Below are positions 17,032 through 23,243 of a stretch of DNA of 64,000 nucleotides, piece after piece. The DNA is from Methanocorpusculaceae archaeon UBA425. Its GTDB lineage: Archaea > Halobacteriota > Methanomicrobia > Methanomicrobiales > Methanocorpusculaceae. The notes under the pieces were generated by a model. The model was not told the DNA's origin and searched no databases. It worked only from the letters and a program-made list of their open reading frames with translations. The stretch lies in NCBI GenBank assembly GCA_002506085.1, contig DAWV01000002.1, positions 18,715-82,714 on the forward strand. The letters are read 5' to 3'. A program made the position numbers and the translations under genes. The number at the start of each line of letters is the position of its first letter. Position 1 is the stretch's first letter.

Positions 17032-17647
17032 TAAAACATTGATAATTTCATCGGCAGTATGTCTTCTGCCGATTCTCCTTGGAATACTGCTGTATGAAAA
17101 ACTGCCTGATCAGATTCCGATTCATTTCGATTTTGCGGGCGAGCCCGATAACTGGGGTTCAAAGAATTTCGTCGTATTCGGTATACCGGTCTTCATGTGT
17201 CTTATGAATATCTTCGTTCAGGGTGTGAGTGATAAATATGGAGATAATAATCAAAGCATTATGCTTAAGTTCTGCAAATGGATATTCGCCATCATCTCTG
17301 TCATCATCCTCCCGGTTGTCCTGTTCAAGGCTCTTGGAATGGATATCCCGATTCAGATTATAGTCTCGGTATTTGTCGGTGTCATGTTTATGATAATCGG
17401 CAATTATTTTCCGAAAACCAAACAGAACCGGGTTGCGGGATTCAGAATTAAATGGACAATGGATAGTGAAGAGAACTGGAACAAAACCAGCAGATTTGCC
17501 GGGTATCTGTGGATTGTCGGCGGACTCCTTATCATCATAAACGCGTTCCTCGCATATCAGCTGGCAATCATGTTCTTCGGCATCATAATTATCTTAGTTG
17601 CCGCACCGGTCCTTTACTCCTATCATCTGCATAGGAATGGAATCTGA
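17021..17647 (+). CDS. sdpI: SdpI-family membrane protein (DUF1648 + SdpI domains)
   Basis: 208-residue membrane protein with about six helices. The N-terminal DUF1648 motif L-P-x-x-I-P-I-H-F-D-F-A-G-E-P-D is at residues 28-43, and the C-terminal SdpI motif N-R-V-A-G-F-R-I-K-W-T near 130-140. In Bacillus, SdpI gives immunity to the SdpC killing toxin and relays the signal to SdpR. No toxin-like gene accompanies it here, so it may protect against bacterial competitors or act as a membrane-stress sensor. It overlaps sdpR by 11 nt. Confidence 0.9.
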   Translation: MKIDKTLIISSAVCLLPILLGILLYEKLPDQIPIHFDFAGEPDNWGSKNFVVFGIPVFMCLMNIFVQGVSDKYGDNNQSIMLKFCKWIFAIISVIILPVVLFKALGMDIPIQIIVSVFVGVMFMIIGNYFPKTKQNRVAGFRIKWTMDSEENWNKTSRFAGYLWIVGGLLIIINAFLAYQLAIMFFGIIIILVAAPVLYSYHLHRNGI

Positions 17648-17648
17648 C

Positions 17649-17676
17649 TTTTTTTCGTGAAGAGAGAATTCTCTTC
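17649..17676 (+). terminator. terminator region after sdpI
   Basis: A T7 run (17649-17655) directly after the sdpI stop, then a 7-bp inverted repeat GAAGAGA/TCTCTTC at 17659-17676 with loop GAAT. The T-run alone may terminate; the hairpin is downstream of it. Confidence 0.5.
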
Positions 17677-17797
17677 AGCATTTTATCTGCCTGCGGACCG
17701 GTTACCGCAAGCCTCCTCTGCGTTTTGCTCAGTTAAGGCTGCCAACTACGGTATCAACCCGCAAATGCTATTTACCCGCATATCATATTGATATTAC

Positions 17798-18682
17798 ATG
17801 GAATTCAACGGTGTAATTCTTGAAGACACATATGCAGAAGGCTTCCCGGTGTGGGCTGCCCGTGTTATCATTACTGCAGTAACGAAAGAGTGGGCAATGA
17901 AAGCCGCAACCGAAGCAACCGGTTTTGCAACCTCTACCATCGGATGTCCCTGTGAAGCAGGAATCGAACGTTTCGTTCCGGCCTCCGAGACCCCCGACCA
18001 CCGCCCGGGATATGCAATCATGCTGTGCTGCGGCAAGAAAGCACTCAAGGAACAGGTTCTCGAACGTATCGCCGAGTGTGTTTTAACTGCACCCACGACC
18101 GCGGTTTTCAATGGAAAAGCAGGCCTGGAAGAGATTATCCCCATCAAACTCCACTTCTTCGGTGACGGATACGAGTCAAAGGTCGTTGTCGGCGGCATCA
18201 ACTGCTGGTCCATCCCGATTATGGGAGGAAACTTCATCGTCGAAGAAGAAATCGGCGCAATCAAAGGTGTCGCAGGCGGCAACTTCCTGATTATGGGAGA
18301 CTCCCAGATGTCAGCCCTTATTGCAGCACAGGCAGCAGTCGATGCAATCAGCTGTGTTCCCGGAACCATCACTCCGTTCCCCGGAGGCGTCGTCTCATCC
18401 GGATCCAAGGTCGGCTCCCTGAAATACAAGTTCATGGGCGCATCCACCAACGAAAAGTTCTGTCCGACCATCCGTGAGAAAGTCCCCGAGACTGCAATCC
18501 CCGAAGGTGTCAAGGCAGTCTACGAGATCGTCATCGACGGTGTATCCGAAGCAGCAATAAATGAGGCTATGAAAGTCGGTGTCCAGGCAGCATGCAGAGT
18601 TCCGGGTGTCGTCAAGATCACCGCAGGAAACTACGGCGGAAACCTCGGTCCCTTTAAGTTCTACTTAAAGGACTGCATCTAA
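17798..18682 (+). CDS. ftr: formylmethanofuran--tetrahydromethanopterin formyltransferase
   Basis: 294-residue Ftr, the usual length. It transfers the formyl group from formylmethanofuran to H4MPT, the second step of CO2 reduction to methane, in the cytoplasm. The N-terminus M-E-F-N-G-V-I-L-E-D-T-Y-A-E-G-F and the internal S-S-G-S-K-V-G-S-L-K-Y-K-F motif are diagnostic. It is the clearest methanogen marker in the window. CTATTTAC at about 17768-17775 is a candidate TATA box about 25 bp before the start. No ribosome binding site is visible, so the mRNA is probably leaderless. A T7 terminator follows the stop. Codon use is strongly biased to highly expressed types. Confidence 0.98.
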   Translation: MEFNGVILEDTYAEGFPVWAARVIITAVTKEWAMKAATEATGFATSTIGCPCEAGIERFVPASETPDHRPGYAIMLCCGKKALKEQVLERIAECVLTAPTTAVFNGKAGLEEIIPIKLHFFGDGYESKVVVGGINCWSIPIMGGNFIVEEEIGAIKGVAGGNFLIMGDSQMSALIAAQAAVDAISCVPGTITPFPGGVVSSGSKVGSLKYKFMGASTNEKFCPTIREKVPETAIPEGVKAVYEIVIDGVSEAAINEAMKVGVQAACRVPGVVKITAGNYGGNLGPFKFYLKDCI

Positions 18683-18683
18683 C

Positions 18684-18690
18684 TTTTTTT
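18684..18690 (+). terminator. T7 terminator after ftr
   Basis: Seven T residues directly after the ftr TAA (TAAC-T7-CG). The same T-run followed by CG recurs after sdpI (17649) and the class V aminotransferase (24378). Confidence 0.6.
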
Positions 18691-18827
18691 CGTATTTTAT
18701 TCTCGTTTACGCCTGTTCTTTAGCTGCAGGGAATCTTTCATCGAAGAGGAACGATGGAATTGTACCTCAGATTATTTAGAAAAAGCGACTGATTACAAAA
18801 AAAGGATTGGTCCATTGACCGGAACGA

Positions 18828-20126
18828 TTACCGGCGTCTTGCAGCCAATACCATTCCGCAGGCTCCAAGCCCGGCAAGAATGCCGATGAATGGGACCGGT
18901 GAGGTGGTTGGCGTCGGAACTACTGTCGGGGACAGCACAACAGTTCTTTCAACTGTTTGACCTGTAGTGAAGTAAATACTCTCAGACCAGTCATCATATC
19001 CCTGGTGCTGGAGAAGTACAGTGTGGGTTCCCGATGTGATATCGCTTAAGTAAAGCGGGGTGTATCCTCTGAAAACATTATCCACATACACTGACGCAGC
19101 TGCCGGATTAGAGTTTATCTGGAGATAGGCAGTTGTAACTACCGGCGTAACGGGAGTCATTGTCACGGTAATTGTTCTGGTCTCACCAGAACTCAGCACG
19201 AATGACGTTGAGTATGTATTGTAACCATCAAGTTTGAGGCTGAGCGTGTGGGCGGTACCTGCCGTGAATGGTCCCGCATGCATGTAGTTCGGGTTGGCTG
19301 CTGTGGAATACTGGGTGTTTCCTACATATGTTCCATCAATATAGACTGCAGCTCCGGCCGGATAGGACGCGACCTGGATGTAGGCATCCGCACTTGTCTT
19401 GAGATTTGCTGAAATAGTTGTTGTCGTCCCGGCGGAAACCGTTGTAGTTGTCGAATAGGAGTTGTAACCTGCTTTCTTCACAACAACAGAGTAGGTTCCG
19501 GGGGTCAGACCGATTGTGAACGAGGTATCCCCTTTGTAAACGCCGTTAACATACACATCCGCAGCTGACGGGCTGGAGGTGACATAGAGATAACCGTATG
19601 TTACGGTAGGAGTCATTGATCCGGAAATCGAAGTTGTCTGACCTGTGATTACATTTGCAGAGCCCGACCATGAATCATATCCGGATTTTTCCAGGCGAAT
19701 AGTATGGGATCCTGCAGAAACGGTAATCGTTGCCGCGGTAGTCCCTTTGTACACACCATCAACGTAGATGTTTGCACCCGACGGGTTTGAAGAGACAGCG
19801 AGGTATCCGTCCGTCTGAATCGGGGTTAAGATGGCATTTACGGTAATATAATCGTCTTTGGCCGGTGTGCCGGCATCATAATAATAATCATAATACCCGT
19901 TTTTAGAAACGGTGATGTAATGATTTTCCGGTGTGCCGGTTGTGTAGACGGTAAAACTTCCGGGCGTGGTAATGGTGCTGCCGGTTGCCGAATCGGTTGC
20001 TGTAGCCCCGGATGGGGACGACGTTACATAAATGATAGCTGTGTCTGATCCGATTGCTGCCGATACAGGCAGAACGAGGAAAGCCGCTACTATCAGTACT
20101 AGGAAAGCGAGAATTGATTTTCTCAT
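18828..20126 (-). CDS. PEGA-repeat surface protein with C-terminal membrane anchor
   Basis: 432-residue secreted protein. A signal peptide (M-R-K-S-I-L-A-F-L-V-L start, cleavage near V-S-A-A) is followed by five PEGA repeats, each about 70-75 residues, with cores such as S-S-P-S-G-A-x-x-Y-V-D-G-x-Y-x-G-x-T and closing G-Y-(N/D)-(S/D)-(Y/W). The C-terminus has a Thr/Pro-rich linker, a hydrophobic helix (F-I-G-I-L-A-G-L-G) and a basic tail R-R-R, as in archaeal surface anchoring. It probably decorates the cell envelope and mediates contact. The frame extends upstream to 20207, but the ATG at 20126 gives a normal signal peptide. Confidence 0.88.
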   Translation of the reverse strand: MRKSILAFLVLIVAAFLVLPVSAAIGSDTAIIYVTSSPSGATATDSATGSTITTPGSFTVYTTGTPENHYITVSKNGYYDYYYDAGTPAKDDYITVNAILTPIQTDGYLAVSSNPSGANIYVDGVYKGTTAATITVSAGSHTIRLEKSGYDSWSGSANVITGQTTSISGSMTPTVTYGYLYVTSSPSAADVYVNGVYKGDTSFTIGLTPGTYSVVVKKAGYNSYSTTTTVSAGTTTTISANLKTSADAYIQVASYPAGAAVYIDGTYVGNTQYSTAANPNYMHAGPFTAGTAHTLSLKLDGYNTYSTSFVLSSGETRTITVTMTPVTPVVTTAYLQINSNPAAASVYVDNVFRGYTPLYLSDITSGTHTVLLQHQGYDDWSESIYFTTGQTVERTVVLSPTVVPTPTTSPVPFIGILAGLGACGMVLAARRR

Positions 20127-20191
20127 AATTAATAGAAAGAACCACCCGGTTAATAATACTATTGTTGTGGTATTCTGGAGAAAACCCGGAT

Positions 20192-20509
20192 TCACTCCGG
20201 GAAACACATGCGGATAAGAGCGGTCTCTCCTGTCATTCCGGGAGCGAGCCCGAGTTTTTCCGCTGAATTTGTTACATAGACTATTTTTCCTGCAAGAAGT
20301 TCTTCGAGTGTTGACACCCCGGTGATTTTTACCGCGGGGATTTTGAGTTTTTCAAAGGTTGCCATATCGAAAAATCCGCATCCGATAAATCCGCCCTTTG
20401 TTTTGATGAATATCAGTTTTGATGGAGGAAGCGGGAGACAGAATCCCTCGAACGAAACGCTGTTTACCTCACCGGTTACATGAACCTGGGAATCATAGTG
20501 CATTTTCAT
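20192..20509 (-). CDS. DUF1805 (YunC-like) protein
   Basis: 105-residue DUF1805 protein. The motif K-G-G-F-I-G-C-G-F-F-D-M-A-T-F-E-K-L (residues 38-55) matches the YunC family, and the C-terminal half has the A-V-K-I-T-G-V-S-T-L-E-E-L pattern. It is small, soluble and of unknown function; homologs are common in methanogens and Bacillus. It is divergent from the peptide deformylase gene (54 bp between starts), with which it might share control, and sits 65 bp upstream of the PEGA gene on the same strand. Confidence 0.85.
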   Translation of the reverse strand: MKMHYDSQVHVTGEVNSVSFEGFCLPLPPSKLIFIKTKGGFIGCGFFDMATFEKLKIPAVKITGVSTLEELLAGKIVYVTNSAEKLGLAPGMTGETALIRMCFPE

Positions 20510-20563
20510 ACACAGGTATTAGATATCAAAACACTAAAACGATTCCGCGGAGAACAGAAACAT

Positions 20564-21034
20564 ATGATTCGTGAGATACGGAACTATGGTGACCCGGTCC
20601 TCTTTGCCAAAGCGGATACGGTTGAGACAATCGGCTCTGAAGAATTGGATATTCTGAATGATATGTGGGATACCATGATTCACAATAAATGTGTGGGGCT
20701 CTCGGCTCCGCAGATCGGCGTATCGAAACGTCTTTTCATCGTAAACGCCGGCGGAGTTTCCATAAAGGGAGCCAATCCGGAAGTTCTGAAAGAGGGAACA
20801 TTCACCGAGGATACGGAAGGAAGTCCCTGCCTTCCGGGAATCAAACGGCCGGTCCGCCGACCTGGTAAAATTACGTGCCGTTATCTCGATGTGTCCGGAG
20901 AGATAATCGAGACTGAATTAAAAGGTGTGGCGGCACGGGCATTTCTCCACGAAAAAGACCACCATGACGGAATACTATTCATTGACCACCTGAAACCGAT
21001 GCAGAAACGGCTCATCCTGAAATCACTTGAATAA
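20564..21034 (+). CDS. def: peptide deformylase
   Basis: 156-residue polypeptide deformylase. Motif I is G-L-S-A-P-Q-I-G, motif II is the divergent E-G-S-P-C-L-P-G with the metal-ligand Cys, and motif III is H-E-K-D-H with the two metal His and catalytic Glu. All three metal ligands are present. Deformylases remove N-formyl groups from nascent bacterial proteins; archaea do not start with formyl-Met, so its substrate is unclear. Motif II departs from the canonical E-G-C-L-S. The frame is open from 20480, but the ATG at 20564 matches the family start (I-R-E-I-x-x-Y-G-D-P-V-L). Its stop codon is also the first TAA of the hairpin array. Confidence 0.9.
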   Translation: MIREIRNYGDPVLFAKADTVETIGSEELDILNDMWDTMIHNKCVGLSAPQIGVSKRLFIVNAGGVSIKGANPEVLKEGTFTEDTEGSPCLPGIKRPVRRPGKITCRYLDVSGEIIETELKGVAARAFLHEKDHHDGILFIDHLKPMQKRLILKSLE

Positions 21035-21192
21035 TCCGCAATCGCAGGAACTCTCCTGCTAAGCTGAGATTACTCTCACGAGTAATCCGCAATCGCATGA
21101 TTTGTCATGCTAGCTAAGATTACTCTGAAGAGTAATCCGCATCCGCAGGGACTATCCTGCTAAGCTGAGATTACTCTCGCGAGTAATCCGCA
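21032..21192 (+). repeat. tandem array of paired hairpins (3 units of 50-51 bp plus partial)
   Basis: Units start at 21032, 21083 and 21133, with a partial fourth at 21184. Each holds hairpin A (6-bp stem, 4-nt loop) and half of hairpin B, an 8-bp stem GATTACTC/GAGTAATC that spans the unit boundary. Stem A is GCAGGA/TCCTGC in unit 1 (21044-21059), GCATGA/TCATGC in unit 2 and GCAGGG/TCCTGC in unit 3, so unit 2 shows a compensatory base pair. B loops are TCAC, TGAA and TCGC. The array starts inside the def stop codon and ends 39 bp before the next gene. Confidence 0.88.
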
Positions 21193-21231
21193 AACCAAAC
21201 CATGATATCCCCTGAAGAGGAATAATCAGTA

Positions 21232-21531
21232 ATGACTATTAAGCCCGCACGCGAAGAAATTCTAGAAGTTGCCGCACAAATCCGTCCTTCCATTTTCAAA
21301 ATCGCAGAAAAGAAAGGCTGGGCGGTAAATGAAAATAAAGACATAGCAGATTCCGCAATCGAGGGACTTGCCAGAAACAAAATAATTCACGGAAAACGCT
21401 TCTGCCCGTGCCGGATTCCAAGCGGCGACGAAGAGGCGGACAAAAATTATCTCTGCCCGTGCAGGGATGCTCTGGCAGACATCGAGACCGCGGGTCACTG
21501 TCATTGTTACCTATATACAAAAAAACAATAA
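21232..21531 (+). CDS. ferredoxin:thioredoxin reductase catalytic subunit-type protein
   Basis: 99-residue FTR catalytic-beta-type protein. It has C-P-C, a 14-residue gap, C-P-C, then a C-H-C motif near the C-terminus, the six-cysteine pattern that binds a [4Fe-4S] cluster beside a redox-active disulfide. Methanogen homologs reduce thioredoxins with ferredoxin electrons. No variable subunit is nearby, as usual in archaea; a thioredoxin lies at 47436. A GAAGAGG ribosome binding site precedes the ATG. It is downstream of def and the hairpin array on the same strand, probably in the same transcript. Confidence 0.92.
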   Translation: MTIKPAREEILEVAAQIRPSIFKIAEKKGWAVNENKDIADSAIEGLARNKIIHGKRFCPCRIPSGDEEADKNYLCPCRDALADIETAGHCHCYLYTKKQ

Positions 21532-21615
21532 TCATACGATAATCCGTTTTTTTCTATGTTACCATCTTTCTATAAGAAGTAAGTGATTTATAGGATAAAT
21601 GAAAATGATTAACAG

Positions 21616-22404
21616 ATGAAAAAAGTGGTGTTTGGGGTCATTGTATCCCTTATAATTGTGTCTGCAGTCATTATGTCCGGCTGTGTCAGCACAGATTCAG
21701 AGAAAAAAACCTACATTGTAGGAATTGACGGAGACTACCCGCCCTATTCATATGTAAATGAGAGCGGCTCTTTTGTCGGATTCGACGTTGAGTCAATCCA
21801 GTGGATTGCAGAGCAGGAAGGTTTCAATGTGGAAATCAAGGCAATCGCATGGGATGGAATCATTCCCGCACTTCTTACTGGAAAAATCGATATGGTCTAC
21901 TCAGGAATGACCATTACCCCTGCCCGTGCAGCCCAGGTAACCTTCTCCAAGCCGTACTGGAGTGTTGACCAGGGTGTTGCCGTAAAGAACGGATCTGTCG
22001 TTACTCTTGACCAGTTCAAAGCAGGAAATCTCACAATCGGTGTCCAGAGAAGCTGCTCTGCAGATCAGTACATGCAGAGTGATGACTTCTATGGCCAGGT
22101 AAAATACGACCAGATGGTAAAAGACGGAAAGATCAAACTCTACGACACCTTCCCGCAGTCGATGGTTGCTCTTGAAAACGGACTTGTTGACACAGTCATT
22201 TTCGATGATGTAAACATCAAAGACTACATCAAAGGCAAAAATGCACTTGTTCTGCTTGGTACTATCCCGACCGGTGAAGAGTATGGTGTGGCTATGAGAA
22301 ACGCCGATACCGAACTCCACACACTTATCAACAACGGACTCACCAAACTGATGGCTTCCGAGAAATGGAACGAGCTTCTCACCAAGTACATGATTGAAGA
22401 GTAA
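21616..22404 (+). CDS. polar amino-acid-type ABC solute-binding lipoprotein
   Basis: 262-residue family 3 solute-binding protein. The signal segment ends in the lipobox M-S-G-C with Cys23 lipidated, followed by G-I-D-G-D-Y-P-P-Y-S-Y, the typical first strand, and G-F-D-V-E-S as the ligand-contact turn. It should capture an amino acid or small polar ligand on the cell surface. No permease or ATPase gene is adjacent, and a strong hairpin-T terminator follows at once, so it is an orphan receptor that must share a transporter encoded elsewhere or act as a sensor. Confidence 0.9.
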   Translation: MKKVVFGVIVSLIIVSAVIMSGCVSTDSEKKTYIVGIDGDYPPYSYVNESGSFVGFDVESIQWIAEQEGFNVEIKAIAWDGIIPALLTGKIDMVYSGMTITPARAAQVTFSKPYWSVDQGVAVKNGSVVTLDQFKAGNLTIGVQRSCSADQYMQSDDFYGQVKYDQMVKDGKIKLYDTFPQSMVALENGLVDTVIFDDVNIKDYIKGKNALVLLGTIPTGEEYGVAMRNADTELHTLINNGLTKLMASEKWNELLTKYMIEE

Positions 22405-22415
22405 GTTCGAAAGAC

Positions 22416-22443
22416 ATACTGCCTCCCGGCAGTATCTTTTTTT
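22416..22443 (+). terminator. hairpin plus T-tract terminator after solute-binding protein
   Basis: Perfect 8-bp stem ATACTGCC/GGCAGTAT with loop TCCC (22416-22435), one C, then seven T residues (22437-22443), 11 nt after the stop. This is a textbook factor-independent shape. Confidence 0.8.
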
Positions 22444-22496
22444 ATGACCATGTTCTGTCAGCCATAACCGACTGGAAATAAATCCGGATTTTACCG

Positions 22497-22757
22497 TTTT
22501 TTGAAATCACTATCCCTATGAGTAGATTTCTTATAACTATTAACTGAAAACCATTGACATAACAAGGTGAAATCAGAAAATAACGAAACTATGATTTTTG
22601 ATTCCTGTCACTTCTGTCGCTTTTTTTGAAACCTCAGTCACCATGAGTAGATTTTGTATATACTCTAGACCAAAAAACATTGACAGAAGTGACATCATTG
22701 ACATAACAAGCTGAAATCAAAAAATAACGATAATATGAGCTTTAATTCCTGTCACTT
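22497..22757. repeat. diverged tandem duplication between convergent genes
   Basis: Two copies begin with a T-run plus GAAA at 22497 and 22621 and share ATGAGTAGATTT. Their best-kept part is a gap-free 62-bp block (22552-22613 and 22696-22757) with 55 of 62 bases identical. The second copy carries an extra segment of about 19 bp (near 22679-22695) that contains TGACAGAAGTGACA. No coding content is evident. Confidence 0.8.
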
Positions 22758-22788
22758 TCAAAAGCTGAAGTGACAGAAGTGACAGGAA
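22602..22788. mobile_element. 187-bp MITE-like element with 17-bp perfect inverted ends
   Basis: TTCCTGTCACTTCTGTC at 22602-22618 is the exact reverse complement of GACAGAAGTGACAGGAA at 22772-22788. The interior holds another TGACAGAAGTGACA (22681-22694) and, at the right end, a 9-bp stem CTGTCACTT/AAGTGACAG (22749-22757/22768-22776). There is no transposase frame and no obvious target-site duplication, so this could be a non-autonomous element or a repeat-based binding region. It ends 5 bp from the purE stop. Confidence 0.45.
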
Positions 22789-22792
22789 ATAC

Positions 22793-23182
22793 TCAGTTCT
22801 TCCCGAGAATCCTGGCAGCAAAGTGTCCCGCATTTTCCCCGCCGTCGACTGCCATGCAGGCAACCGGCACACCCTTCGGCATCTGGACGATTGACAAAAG
22901 AGCATCAAGTCCTCCGGCAATCTTGCCGGAGACAGGGACCCCGATCACCGGTTTTTTTGTTCTTGCCGCGACGACTCCCGGAAGAGCTGCCGACATTCCT
23001 GCAATACAGATAAACACCTTCGCATCCGACGCTTTCACGTAGGCATCCAGTTTTTCCGCATCCCTGTGGGCAGAAATAATCTGAACATCAAAGGAAATAT
23101 TGTATGATTGAAGAACTGCCGTTGCTTTATCAATAATTCCCTGGTCCGATGCCGAACCTGCTATAACTGCGACTTCTGCCAT
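22793..23182 (-). CDS. purE: N5-carboxyaminoimidazole ribonucleotide mutase / AIR carboxylase
   Basis: 129-residue single-domain PurE, which forms CAIR in purine synthesis. The phosphate loop G-S-A-S-D is at residues 9-13, the signature S-A-H-R-D at 39-43, and the glycine-rich I-A-G-M-S-A-A-L-P-G near 60-69. It is shorter than bacterial PurE (about 160), as in several methanogens. An ATAGGAG ribosome binding site precedes the ATG. No purK is adjacent, which leaves open whether it uses N5-CAIR or CO2 directly. It shares an upstream decamer with purL. Confidence 0.93.
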   Translation of the reverse strand: MAEVAVIAGSASDQGIIDKATAVLQSYNISFDVQIISAHRDAEKLDAYVKASDAKVFICIAGMSAALPGVVAARTKKPVIGVPVSGKIAGGLDALLSIVQMPKGVPVACMAVDGGENAGHFAARILGKN

Positions 23183-23204
23183 ATGGTAAACTCCTATGAA
23201 TTAT

Positions 23205-23214
23205 TATATGTAGG
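23205..23214 (-). promoter_or_regulatory. decamer CCTACATATA upstream of purE
   Basis: Plus-strand TATATGTAGG, identical to 15906-15915 upstream of purL. Here it lies 23 nt before the purE start, with another TATA-like element (CATATATG) farther upstream near 23223-23230, so it could be an operator downstream of the promoter. Confidence 0.4.
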
Positions 23215-23243
23215 TTTATTCTCATATATGTAACAGATTTCCC

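Noticed and set aside
18828..20126. PEGA repeats seen first as DNA repeats
   Set aside because: The repetition is explained by the protein repeats; DNA-level identity is low.
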